From positions 123,216-187,215 of the forward strand of contig CAJTLT010000004.1 in NCBI GenBank assembly GCA_910577375.1: 64,000 nt of DNA, written 5' to 3'. A program made the position numbers and the translations under genes. Shown piece by piece: positions 41,191 to 49,097 of the stretch (positions are counted from its first letter, which is position 1; each line of letters begins with the position of its first letter). Below the pieces are notes generated by a model, which had not been told where the DNA came from, searched no databases, and saw only the letters and a program-made list of their open reading frames with translations. This DNA comes from an uncultured Christensenella sp. (GTDB lineage Bacteria > Bacillota > Clostridia > Christensenellales > Borkfalkiaceae).

Positions 41191-42600
41191 TTAAGCGGCT
41201 TTTCTCCGCATAATTCTGTTTGTTGTTGCGTTGGCGTATGGCAGCCATATATCGTTTACAAAATGCTTAACGTTGTCGGCAGGTGGAATATCGTTATAGC
41301 CGTAGCATTGCAAGACTTTTTGTTTCTTGGGTGAGTATTCCACGGTAACGAAAGGCTTATCAGGTTCGGCTATCTCTCGCACAAAGAAGATAAGGCTTTC
41401 GGCTTTGCTCATTCGTAAACGGTAATTTTCACCGCCCACGCAATGTTTTAACTGTTGTCCTTCGATTATCAGTTCAGCCGGCGATTTGGCAATAAATATT
41501 ACATAGTCGTTCTGTTCACAGTTTTGAAGTCTTGCAAACCGTTTCACAACTTTAAGGAATTTTGTTTCAAGCTCGCTTAACTCTTTTTGGCGTTTGAGTT
41601 CGGCAGCCTTTTGTTCTCGTTCACGTTTAGCTTGACGTTTCTTTTCTTCGATAAGCCATTTTCTATGGTTCTCTGCTCGAAGAATACGTTCTTGTTCAAG
41701 GCGTTCGTCGTGCCAGCGTTTGAAATCGTGAGGAATAAGGTTCTTTTCTTCCGTAAGGTCGATTTGAAGGTAATTGCAAGCGTGAATATAATCGGCATAG
41801 GTGTAAACGCCTATGTCTTTTGCCTGTAAATAAGAAACAAGTCGTTCAACTGCTTTATCGCCCTTGAACAACTTGCCTATTGGTTTCAATCTATAATCTC
41901 TTGTTAAACTGTTTTTAAAGTTTAAGTATTGTTGTGTTTCAATAATATCGGCATTTTTTGTGTAAGCTCTGATAAGGGTGTTGGCGTGTATTTCAAGTCT
42001 GCAAGAAGTAATCTCTTTGCTGTGCTTAATAAGCCATCTGCCAAAGCTCTTATCTTTGCTCGTTTTATTTAGAATGGATTTACGTATCACATAATCTTGA
42101 AGCCCGAATTTCATTAGAAGTTCTATTTGCGGATATTCTTCGTAAAGCCTTAAATATTGTAACGGGTTTCTATCGTGATAGTTTTCTATTTGGCTATACT
42201 TATATTTGGGAAATTTCTTGATATAATCGGCATTGACAACGGGGGCGTCCAGATGGAAGTAATTACCGTAATAATCACCCCATGAGCCGTCTTCCCAATA
42301 TTTTTCTTTTGCTATTCCTTCTTCGTGCCAACCTGTTATATAGCCGGCAAGGTAATGGAAAGCAATGTCTTTTATAAAGCAAAGAGTAGAACGTAATCCG
42401 TGAACGACGACCTGTTTATAATAGCGTTGCTTATTGTGTTCTTTAACGGCAACAGAAACGCATACAAGTTCACCGTCGTTTTTTGTGAAATATGAATAGT
42501 ATCTCGTTGTGCCTGCATTTCCCTTATATGTCGATTTATCTGCCTTTGCGATCAGCTTCAGTATATATTTGGGAATAGGCTTTATTTTTTCGATTTTCAT
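41191..42600 (-). CDS. PcfJ-like protein
   Basis: A 469-residue protein of the PcfJ family, found on enterococcal and clostridial conjugative or mobilisable elements; the function is not known. The C-terminal domain is clear: VIFIAKSPAELIIEGQQLKH, then CVGGENYRLRMSKAESLIFF, and TVEYSPKKQKVLQCYGYNDI. A long charged coiled coil (about residues 295-345, ERLEQERILRAENHRKWLIE and on) precedes it. ATG 42600 is favoured over the TTG at 42606 because of AAGGAG spacing. Confidence 0.82.
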   Translation of the reverse strand: MKIEKIKPIPKYILKLIAKADKSTYKGNAGTTRYYSYFTKNDGELVCVSVAVKEHNKQRYYKQVVVHGLRSTLCFIKDIAFHYLAGYITGWHEEGIAKEKYWEDGSWGDYYGNYFHLDAPVVNADYIKKFPKYKYSQIENYHDRNPLQYLRLYEEYPQIELLMKFGLQDYVIRKSILNKTSKDKSFGRWLIKHSKEITSCRLEIHANTLIRAYTKNADIIETQQYLNFKNSLTRDYRLKPIGKLFKGDKAVERLVSYLQAKDIGVYTYADYIHACNYLQIDLTEEKNLIPHDFKRWHDERLEQERILRAENHRKWLIEEKKRQAKREREQKAAELKRQKELSELETKFLKVVKRFARLQNCEQNDYVIFIAKSPAELIIEGQQLKHCVGGENYRLRMSKAESLIFFVREIAEPDKPFVTVEYSPKKQKVLQCYGYNDIPPADNVKHFVNDIWLPYANATTNRIMRRKAA

Positions 42601-42610
42601 TTTCAACTCC

Positions 42611-43690
42611 TTATGCTAATGTGATTTCGTCGTCAAACAAATCGGCAATTATGCAAAGAGCTTCTTTGTCGAACGCCTGTAAACTTTCGTTGTCAAGTAA
42701 GTCTTCATAGGTTTCGTCTTCGTCGTCTTCAGGTTCTTCTGTATTGCCGAGTATTTTTGAAATAGTAGGTAATTCTTCGTCGTCATTGTCAACGTAGGTA
42801 TCGAACTGCCGCATTTCTTCTTCTGACAGTTCTTCAATTTCTTCGGGTTCTTCGTAGGCGTCGATATTTTTAAATTCCACTGCGTTGTCTAAATCTTCGG
42901 CGAGAATAACTTTGTATCCACGTTCTATAAGTTTGTTGACGTAGCAGTCAACGGCGTGGTAAGGAATACCAACCATAGGCACACGTTCGTCAAGCCCGCA
43001 ATCTCTACCCGTAAGCGTAAGGTCTAATTCGCTTGCAAGAGTAGTGGCGTGGTCTTTAAACGCTTCATAGAAATCACCCAGCCGTAAAAGAATTAAAAAG
43101 CCTTTGTATCTCTCTATTAACTTCAAATAGGTCTGATAGAATGCGGAAGGCTGTTTTTGCGGTTTGTCGGCACATATTACGGAGGTAATCTGTTTTTCTT
43201 GTGATTTTGCCGTATTTTCCGTTATTTGCGTTTGGGGCGGCAATATGCTTGAGTTATCGTCATTTTCCGTATTTTTGGCTACCATCATATCAAAGATTGA
43301 TATTTGCGGTTTAGGTTCGGGTTTTGCAACGGTTTTCGGAATGCTGATAGCGGCAGGAACAGGTGTGGGTTCTTTATATTCGCTGCCGTCTTCATTGTAG
43401 AGTTTGCCGATAATATCGTCTTCTTCGTAGTAGTGAATTAACAAGCCGAATACTTCGTCGTCGTCATAGAAAGCACCTATTTCGCCTTTCTCGGCTTTCT
43501 TCTGTGCTTGCTCGGTAGTGTACTTAATAAAGTCGGCAAGGGTTTTCTTGTTTAACAGTCGTTTGCCGTTTTTTTCGATACAAACGCCGTTATTGATTTT
43601 GTCTGCAAGAGCTTCGCTTGCGTTCTGTTCTAAAAATGTTTTTAAGCGTTTTTGTGCAACGCTTTTAGCTTCAAGATTTATAGTAATCAA
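42611..43690 (-). CDS. MutS domain I-like accessory protein
   Basis: A 359-residue protein. Residues about 182-275 match the mismatch-binding N-terminal domain I of MutS: YLKLIERYKGFLILLRLGDF, then YEAFKDHATTLASELDLTLT, and DERVPMVGIPYHAVDCYVNK. The rest lacks the MutS ATPase. The N-terminus looks like the element-type helical domain (LKTFLEQNASEALADKINNG), and the C-terminus is very acidic. Such lone MutS-like domains are frequent on clostridial integrative elements; their role is unknown. It is the gene before pcfJ-like in the leftward operon. Confidence 0.8.
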   Translation of the reverse strand: MITINLEAKSVAQKRLKTFLEQNASEALADKINNGVCIEKNGKRLLNKKTLADFIKYTTEQAQKKAEKGEIGAFYDDDEVFGLLIHYYEEDDIIGKLYNEDGSEYKEPTPVPAAISIPKTVAKPEPKPQISIFDMMVAKNTENDDNSSILPPQTQITENTAKSQEKQITSVICADKPQKQPSAFYQTYLKLIERYKGFLILLRLGDFYEAFKDHATTLASELDLTLTGRDCGLDERVPMVGIPYHAVDCYVNKLIERGYKVILAEDLDNAVEFKNIDAYEEPEEIEELSEEEMRQFDTYVDNDDEELPTISKILGNTEEPEDDEDETYEDLLDNESLQAFDKEALCIIADLFDDEITLA

Positions 43691-43742
43691 ATAATCAACT
43701 CCTTTTTATTTTTTTGTTTGTAAATTAAAAAAGCCGCTCACG

Positions 43743-43985
43743 TCAGAACGGGACTTCACGCCAAATACCTTTTTCAACTTCCTTGCGATTGATAGGTATT
43801 ATGTACCATTTAGGGTTGTTAAGTTTGTGGTTGTCAATTCGTGAACGAGGCGGATACAGTATATAAAATTTTTTCAAATCCGCCGCTTGCCGATATGTGT
43901 AAGTAATGAAATAGCGTATAAGGTCTTTTGAGTTGTTTTCTCGGTAACAGACCTTATAGCCAAAGGGATTATTTTGATTTTTCAT
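43743..43985 (-). CDS. Hypothetical protein (80 residues)
   Basis: A basic, tyrosine-rich 80-residue protein (NNPFGYKVCYRENNSKDLIR, ending KGIWREVPF) with an AGGTG ribosome binding site. It may be a small element protein related to DNA handling. Not recognised. Confidence 0.55.
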   Translation of the reverse strand: MKNQNNPFGYKVCYRENNSKDLIRYFITYTYRQAADLKKFYILYPPRSRIDNHKLNNPKWYIIPINRKEVEKGIWREVPF

Positions 43986-43994
43986 ATTTCACCT

Positions 43995-44171
43995 TTAAGC
44001 AAGCTGTTTTATAACGATATGTTTACGTTGTAAGCCGTTGTCTTTTCTGAATTTACTAATGGCTTCTTTTACTGTATAAAACAAGTAGTGTTGCGTTATA
44101 TGGTTTCCAAAGTCATCGTGGTATTTGATAATAAGTACGCCGTTTGAGTGGTGGTAAAATAAATATCTCAT
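43995..44171 (-). CDS. Hypothetical protein (58 residues)
   Basis: Starts at ATG 44171, overlapping the stop of the upstream gene (ATGA). The product (MRYLFYHHSNGVLIIKYHDD and on) is basic, soluble and unrecognised. Confidence 0.5.
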   Translation of the reverse strand: MRYLFYHHSNGVLIIKYHDDFGNHITQHYLFYTVKEAISKFRKDNGLQRKHIVIKQLA

Positions 44172-44509
44172 TTCGCACCTGCCTTTCTTAAACAATGTTG
44201 TCGCCATTCGTTTGCGTATTGATTATCGGTAGGGGAAAGCAGTTTGATTATTCCCACGGGGCAATCGAAGTAGTAAGGCATCATATCTTCGCTCATATCC
44301 TTATAACCGAACTCACCGTCAGCCATATCGGTTAATACAACTAATCCCCAGACTTCGCCCGTTTTTGTGCTTTTCATAGCGGCGTAATATGTAGTTCCGA
44401 TTATGGCATCTTTGACTATCGTCGCCCAGCTCGGTTTATTGCCGAACTCCCTGCGGCAAAGTTCAATTCTGTTTGCTCTGTCGTGATTATAAAAGTAAGT
44501 CCAGCCCAT
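44168..44509 (-). CDS. Conserved mobile-element protein (113 residues)
   Basis: A 113-residue protein that opens MGWTYFYNHDRANRIELCRR and contains YYAAMKSTKTGEVWGLVVLT. This opening and the VWGLVVLT strand are typical of a small family seen on phages and integrative elements of Bacillota; it has no known activity. Its ATG overlaps the stop of the preceding gene (TGATG). Confidence 0.65.
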   Translation of the reverse strand: MGWTYFYNHDRANRIELCRREFGNKPSWATIVKDAIIGTTYYAAMKSTKTGEVWGLVVLTDMADGEFGYKDMSEDMMPYYFDCPVGIIKLLSPTDNQYANEWRQHCLRKAGAK

Positions 44510-44715
44510 CAGTTTAATCTCCCGTATTTATCGTCTGCGTAAAAGCTAAAGGTGTAGCAGTTGAATATTGCTGTGCATTTAACGCCTTTGTATTCAACGA
44601 TATAGATTTTTTGATTGTTTTTCATATCTTCACCTAATACCGAAATTTCGTCCATAGCACCGTTTAAACTATGGATATGTGCTTGTTCCTTGTAGGGTTT
44701 TTCGTAAGTAATCAT
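44509..44715 (-). CDS. Hypothetical protein (68 residues)
   Basis: A short soluble protein (MITYEKPYKEQAHIHSLNGA, ending CYTFSFYADDKYGRLN) with an AGGAG box. It overlaps both neighbours by a few bases, as expected inside a tightly packed operon. Confidence 0.5.
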   Translation of the reverse strand: MITYEKPYKEQAHIHSLNGAMDEISVLGEDMKNNQKIYIVEYKGVKCTAIFNCYTFSFYADDKYGRLN

Positions 44716-44957
44716 TTCTTGTAATTCTCCTTATATTTTTTATAATTTGTTTCGCCGTCAAGTAGTTCGTTTATTTCGGGCATTATGGTATCTTTGCTTT
44801 TGCCTATTGTTTGTAAGCCTATCATTCTGAAGTTAATATCCGTGCAACGTGTAAAAGCGTATTCACATAAAGTTGTAATATCTTTGTCGTTGCTGCCCGT
44901 TAAGTTGATGCAGTAAATAGCGGTAAGTATTGCTTGCATTTCTTTCGTGTTTTTCAT
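44712..44957 (-). CDS. Hypothetical protein (81 residues)
   Basis: A helical 81-residue protein (MQAILTAIYCINLTGSNDKD and on to NYKKYKENYKK). Start and stop overlap neighbours by four bases each, which supports real coupled genes. Not recognised. Confidence 0.5.
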   Translation of the reverse strand: MKNTKEMQAILTAIYCINLTGSNDKDITTLCEYAFTRCTDINFRMIGLQTIGKSKDTIMPEINELLDGETNYKKYKENYKK

Positions 44958-45271
44958 ATTTCGTCTATCTCCTTAATTCGTAAATATATTTCGTCGTAGA
45001 ATTTATCGTTATATAAGTTCCAGATGCACCACCAAAGGTCGTGTTCTTCGTTTTCGGGGTGGTTGGGGCTACAGTTCATTTCGTAACCTTCGTTAAGCTC
45101 TCCGTTTTCGTCAAACACACCGTCGCCAACCCAGCTTATATCTGCATTGCTTTCGTTTTCGATAATACTTTCAAAATGTTCTTTGGCTTTCTCGTAAGTA
45201 GAGAAGATATGTGTGCCAAGTCCGTTTTCGTCTTCGGTTGACCAATTAAAAATTACTTCGTAAACTTTCAT
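44954..45271 (-). CDS. Hypothetical protein (105 residues)
   Basis: An acidic 105-residue protein (MKVYEVIFNWSTEDENGLGT, then FDENGELNEGYEMNC). The opening beta strand and acidic surface recall small antirestriction- or plasmid-associated proteins, but no family is assigned. Confidence 0.55.
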   Translation of the reverse strand: MKVYEVIFNWSTEDENGLGTHIFSTYEKAKEHFESIIENESNADISWVGDGVFDENGELNEGYEMNCSPNHPENEEHDLWWCIWNLYNDKFYDEIYLRIKEIDEI

Positions 45272-45682
45272 TTAAGCAACTCTCCTTAATCCGCCGAAAG
45301 CACTCTCTATTACGACGTCGCCAAACTCGCTGCACCAATCGCAACTTTTATTCCAAACATAAGCAGAAGCGTAGTATTCGTGATGACCTGCGTCCTGAAG
45401 GGCATAATCCCATTCTTCTGGATAGTTGCTTACGATTAAAAAGTTATAAATTTCGTCGTCGTAAAGAAATTCGTGCGTAATGGCATAAACGAGGCAGTTA
45501 TATTTCTGCTCGATTTCTTTACGCTTTGCTTCAAGTTCTTTGTTTTGAAAGTCCCAAAAGCCTGCAAATCGCTCGAAGAAGCATACGAGGTTGTCATTCT
45601 TAAAACCGTCTATGTACGGCTTATAAATGTCTAACTTCTTCATTAGTTCCAATGCTTTGTCTTTTTTAGTTACCTGTTCCAT
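45272..45682 (-). CDS. Hypothetical protein (136 residues)
   Basis: A 136-residue acidic protein with an ordered C-terminal half (YCLVYAITHEFLYDDEIYNF-like hydrophobic pattern, then HHEYYASAYVWNKSCDWCSE). ATG 45682 follows AGGAG and overlaps the 3' end of the upstream gene by 17 bases. Not recognised; conserved in composition with other leftward operon members. Confidence 0.55.
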   Translation of the reverse strand: MEQVTKKDKALELMKKLDIYKPYIDGFKNDNLVCFFERFAGFWDFQNKELEAKRKEIEQKYNCLVYAITHEFLYDDEIYNFLIVSNYPEEWDYALQDAGHHEYYASAYVWNKSCDWCSEFGDVVIESAFGGLRRVA

Positions 45683-46004
45683 AATTTTTACTCCTTTTAT
45701 GGTTATTTATTTGCTCGGATAATTCCGTTAGCATCTCTTGAATTGCATCTGCGTCGTCTATAAGCGTTCTAATTGATTGCGGTACGCCCCTGACGGTGTG
45801 CATATTTTGAACCCACATTTCAGCGTGTTCGTCGGCGTCAAAGCCTTCTGCATATTCTTTTACTGATTGTGCAAAGTTCTTTTTGTTCGCTGTAAAAGAA
45901 AAATCTTCCCCCGCAGGAGAAGATTGTGCTAACTCAACGTCATTTTTATATACGGTTACGTTCCAACCTAACCGCTCGCATATTCGTCTTTGTCTTCTGT
46001 TCAT
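45666..46004 (-). CDS. Conserved accessory protein next to ArdA (112 residues)
   Basis: A 112-residue protein with a basic start (MNRRQRRICERLGWNVTVYK) and an acidic helical body (FAQSVKEYAEGFDADEHAEM). The FDADEHAEMW pattern recurs in small genes beside ArdA on Bacillota elements. Its ATG overlaps the ardA stop (ATGA). The function is unknown. Confidence 0.6.
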   Translation of the reverse strand: MNRRQRRICERLGWNVTVYKNDVELAQSSPAGEDFSFTANKKNFAQSVKEYAEGFDADEHAEMWVQNMHTVRGVPQSIRTLIDDADAIQEMLTELSEQINNHKRSKNYGTGN

Positions 46005-46543
46005 CTTATTTCTATAACTCCTTTTGTAGTTTCGTGAAAACCGTCGTAGGACAAATCCCTTGCAAAACCGCTATAATCTATGTAGCTTTCAAGGTAGTCT
46101 GGTATTTCGTAAATTTCGTGCATTAAGTTGTATGCAACGTCGTCCATATCCTGATTGCGGTATAGAATTATGTCGTCGTCCCAATGGCTGCCACGTGAGC
46201 TTACGAGATTTTCCCAATCGTCAAAATTGTTTACTTCAAGATAGGCTTCAAAGAGTTCGTATAAATTGTCGTCGTCCAGAATACCTGCTTCTAACAGTGT
46301 TTCAAACAACCGATGAGGATTAACGTAATCCCAATTACAGCTATTACCGGGTATTCCTTCAATGTCCTGTATAAACAGTTCTTCGTCAATGCCGTCTAAT
46401 ATGAAGCCTTCCTTTTTAAGTTCTTCTTCAATTTCTTCCCAATCCGAATAGTCGGAGAGGTCAAGCCATTTGCTTCCTAATGCTCGTTCGTTACATTCGT
46501 TGTAACTTCCCCAAGAGCCGATAACAATACTGATGTTTCCCAT
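46001..46543 (-). CDS. ardA: ArdA antirestriction protein
   Basis: ArdA is a negatively charged DNA mimic that blocks Type I restriction enzymes after an element enters a new cell. This 180-residue protein is strongly acidic and has the family plan: VIGSWGSYNECNERALGSKW, then DIEGIPGNSCNWDYVNPHRL, LFEAYLEVNNFDDWENLVSS and DMDDVAYNLMHEIYEIPDYL. Translation is coupled to the preceding gene (TAATG). It supports horizontal transfer of the element. Confidence 0.88.
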   Translation of the reverse strand: MGNISIVIGSWGSYNECNERALGSKWLDLSDYSDWEEIEEELKKEGFILDGIDEELFIQDIEGIPGNSCNWDYVNPHRLFETLLEAGILDDDNLYELFEAYLEVNNFDDWENLVSSRGSHWDDDIILYRNQDMDDVAYNLMHEIYEIPDYLESYIDYSGFARDLSYDGFHETTKGVIEIR

Positions 46544-46764
46544 TATACAATTACTCCGTGTTTCCTTAATTTTCTTACGAGCCTTGCAGCTTCTTCAATG
46601 ACGATAATCATAATATCGGCGTTATCGTCGTAGCCTTTCGCATCTAAAAATTCAACGCTTTCTTCAATCCTTGAAGCTATCGGTTGAATAAGGTGTTGCA
46701 AGTTTGCCTTGAATATGTCAGCACCTTGCTTTTCAATTACGTTGGTTAAGTCTTCAAATTTCAT
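46543..46764 (-). CDS. Hypothetical helical protein (73 residues)
   Basis: A short helical protein (MKFEDLTNVIEKQGADIFKA, ending RLVRKLRKHGVIV) directly upstream of ardA, with AAGGAG before its ATG. Not recognised. Confidence 0.5.
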   Translation of the reverse strand: MKFEDLTNVIEKQGADIFKANLQHLIQPIASRIEESVEFLDAKGYDDNADIMIIVIEEAARLVRKLRKHGVIV

Positions 46765-46766
46765 AG

Positions 46767-47003
46767 TTATTTAATCTCCTTAAAGTCTTCTAAATAAATC
46801 TTTTCGGGTATGGGGCGTCCGTACTCGAAGTAGGTGCAGCCATCTAAATCTTTGAGTTCAAAGATATCAATGGTGTGATGCCCCGTATTGTTGATATTCA
46901 CGGTAATTTTCCCTACGCTTCTATCAAGTTCGATTATGTTAAACGTAACGTAACCGTCATTGATAAATACTTTGTTTTCATACAAGTGATATTCACGTTT
47001 CAT
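46767..47003 (-). CDS. Hypothetical beta-rich protein (78 residues)
   Basis: A soluble protein (KREYHLYENKVFINDGYVTF, then GKITVNINNTGHHTIDIFEL) with alternating beta strands and AAGGAG before its ATG. Not recognised. Confidence 0.5.
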   Translation of the reverse strand: MKREYHLYENKVFINDGYVTFNIIELDRSVGKITVNINNTGHHTIDIFELKDLDGCTYFEYGRPIPEKIYLEDFKEIK

Positions 47004-47016
47004 TTTCTTATACTCC

Positions 47017-47316
47017 TTAAATTATCTTGAACCAGATGAAGTAGGTAACACAGATTTCACGTGTTTCAATTCCTACCTTGTCTGTTTTTGATGCGTTCAT
47101 TACTTCAAACTCAACTGTCTGAAATTCGTAATGCGTTGTTGAGTATTGACCTTCGGTTATCGGACGTTTAATGCAATCTTCAAAAACCCTTATGTATGCA
47201 TTACCTTTTTTGCTGATGCTCGGTATATATAAGTTTTTATCGTCTATATACCCAATCCCCGACACTTTACTTTGACTTCTTCCAGCCTTTGACACCGAAA
47301 AAACCACTTTGTTCAT
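47017..47316 (-). CDS. Hypothetical protein (99 residues), first gene of the leftward operon
   Basis: A 99-residue protein (NKVVFSVSKAGRSQSKVSGI at the start; FEVMNASKTDKVGIETREIC later) with a GGAG box. The SKAGRSQSKVSGIGYIDDKN segment looks like an AbrB- or beta-barrel-like DNA-binding fold but is not diagnostic. It is the most upstream gene of the leftward accessory operon. Confidence 0.55.
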   Translation of the reverse strand: MNKVVFSVSKAGRSQSKVSGIGYIDDKNLYIPSISKKGNAYIRVFEDCIKRPITEGQYSTTHYEFQTVEFEVMNASKTDKVGIETREICVTYFIWFKII

Positions 47317-47800
47317 TTGTTAATCTCCTTTTGTTTTTTTATTTTTTTGTCTTTCGACAGGGGCCCCTAAAACGGAAATCCATTGTCATAATTTTCATAA
47401 TATAAAAATGCTCTGTTGCAAGGGCTACGCAAGTAGTGCATTTTACCCTTGAAACAGAGTGGGTTTTCGTTTAGGGTTTCAGCCCCCGAAAGATAAAAAA
47501 ATGTTGTCGCAATATAACAAATGCCCCCAACCGATCAAAGGCAGGAAGAACCATTTGAACTGTTGGGGGTGGGTATATAGATGAAGAATTTATTTTATAT
47601 CGAGCATTGATTTGATATTTTTTGCTGTTAAGATATATTATTTTTAATAAAAATAAGTAAATTTTTAGTTTATGAAGCCGCATATCGTTAAAAATATACA
47701 TTTTAAATTTGGGTATGAGTGGGAAACGGTCAAAATACCACAATATATTGTGTATTCACTATTAAAAATGCACTATATGTTGCGGGTTTATTTTCTCGAT
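47317..47800. other. Right-end non-coding region of the element
   Basis: About 480 bases without a supported gene. It should contain the leftward operon promoter, although I see no clear consensus. It holds AGGGGCCCCT (47359-47368), a 14-bp near-perfect stem CTCTGTTGCAAGGG (47411-47424) with 47446-47459, and CCCCCAAC/GTTGGGGG (47524-47569). Confidence 0.55.
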
Positions 47801-47859
47801 AGGACTTAAAATCCCTCGAAGGAAACTTCGTGCCGGTTCAAGTCCGGCCAGCGGCACCA
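47801..47859 (+). repeat. attR: displaced tRNA-Leu 3' half
   Basis: Starts with AGGACTTAAAATCC, which is identical to the anticodon stem-loop core of tRNA-Leu, then a variable arm unlike that of the intact tRNA, then a 30-base stretch (47830-47859) identical to the T arm, acceptor strand and CCA of the intact gene. The 5' half is missing. A hairpin GAGAGAAAT/ATTTCTCTC like the one after tRNA-Leu follows. Confidence 0.85.
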
Positions 47860-48060
47860 AAATTTTGAGAGAAATTATAACGATTTCTCTCATTTTTTAT
47901 GTTTTGGGTAACTTTGGGAAACGATTTTGACTGTTTTTGCATAAAATCGGGGTGTTTTGTATAATTATTATACGGTCATAAAATTTAATAAAAATTTTGG
48001 GTAACGCGGCGGACTTTAATTAAAAAGGGACAAATGTTGTCCATTTTTTGCGTTTTAAAT

Positions 48061-48850
48061 ATTAAAGCTCGTAGTTTATTTTCTCAATTTCCTTAAAGTA
48101 ATACCCGTCCGAATAAGTTGTATAGTCCCTGTCAACGGCGCTGGATTTTACTTCTTTATCGAATTTATAACTGTCCTAAAACATAACAATCTCCAAATTG
48201 CAGCCCGCTTCCTTTGTTCTTGTAATGAACATATACCGCAGTTCGTGAGTATGCCTACCGTTTAAAATCTTTTGAGCTCCTATGGATGTAATCGCGCTTA
48301 ACTGTTTTTGCCGCTTCAAAGTCAATATACTGCAAAATTTTAAGCATAGGTGAAATAGGTATTTTTCTGCGTTCTTTGGCTTTGCTTTTGCGTATTTTCT
48401 CTGTTTCACATTCGATATAATTATCGTAAAGAATAGCGGAAGCAAGTTCTCCGACTCGCATACCTGTATAAAGCAGAATCAGGATTGCACTGCAAACGGG
48501 TTTGTCTTTATGTAAAATATAATAATCTACGACAGTCTTTTCTTATGAAAGCGATAATGCGTTTCTCTTTTTTACTTCGTATTTAGCAACTTCTACTTTT
48601 GTCATAGGTGATTTAAAATTATAATGTGAACGGCAATGTCAAAGATAGCTTTAAGTTGTAATTTAAGTTTTTTGGCTGTACGATATTTTTCTTCGTCTAC
48701 CAAATCAGATAAGTAATTTTGAATTTCCGCACGGGTAATTTCGTCCAAATGCTTATCGCCGAACGCCGGAATTATATGTGCGTTTATTAAATCGGTATAG
48801 CTTTTTAAGGTACTTTCTTTAACCGTTGTCTTTTTATTTGAAATTCGTAT
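48061..48850 (-). pseudogene. Decayed tyrosine recombinase of a second element
   Basis: Broken leftward coding pieces match the intact integrase closely: GRHTHELRYMFITRTKEAGC, then EKIRKSKAKERRKIPISPML, MRVGELASAILYDNYIECET and EEKYRTAKKLKLQLKAIFDI. Several frameshifts and stops separate them, and the N-terminal region is lost near 48850. Its place relative to the tRNA-Leu 3' half is the same as that of the intact integrase, so it is the remnant of an earlier element at this site. Confidence 0.88.
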
Positions 48851-49097
48851 AGGCGGGGATATGCGCCGTTATAGAACAAATAAACTGCAAGTCATAGGCG
48901 GCTTAAATGTATTTTTAGGAGCAGGATTATAAAATTTGCCAATTTGAGCCAACAAATGAATGGAACAAACTGCGGCTTGACAAGCGGGCAAAGCGTGTTA
49001 TAATAAATAAAAAAAACGATTTACGCGGGAATTCCCGCGTTCTCGCGTTCTCGCGTTGCACGCGAGAACGAAAACGTTTATTAGTTTTGGTGCGCGT
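48851..49097. promoter_or_regulatory. Upstream region of the two-component genes with strong palindromes
   Basis: About 250 bases. Contains the 16-base perfect palindrome CGCGGGAATTCCCGCG (49024-49039) and a 10-bp perfect stem CGTTCTCGCG/CGCGAGAACG (49046-49070, loop TTGCA) directly before the response regulator gene. These could be regulator sites or a leader hairpin. Confidence 0.5.

Larger units (their letters stand above)
16355..47814. mobile_element. Integrative element of about 31.4 kb in tRNA-Leu
   Basis: The element lies between tRNA-Leu(TAA) and a displaced tRNA-Leu 3' half. The shared core AGGACTTAAAATCC occurs at 16355-16368 and 47801-47814. A tyrosine recombinase points at the left tRNA, the usual layout. 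Contents are a Rep, ATPase and surface-protein module, a Type III restriction-modification operon, and a leftward accessory operon with ArdA, PcfJ-like and MutS domain I-like genes. No VirB4 or other conjugation pilus ATPase is seen. The exact crossover inside the tRNA cannot be fixed from one copy. Confidence 0.8.

Noticed and set aside
47487..47743. Leftward open frame of 90 codons at the right end of the element
   Set aside because: Crosses the CCCCCAAC hairpin, has no good ribosome binding site and has spacer-like Phe/Tyr/Ile composition.
16355..47814. Classification as a Tn916-like conjugative element
   Set aside because: The integrase, Rep and ATPase order is loosely similar, but there is no VirB4-like ATPase, no lytic transglycosylase and no recognisable pilus gene set.
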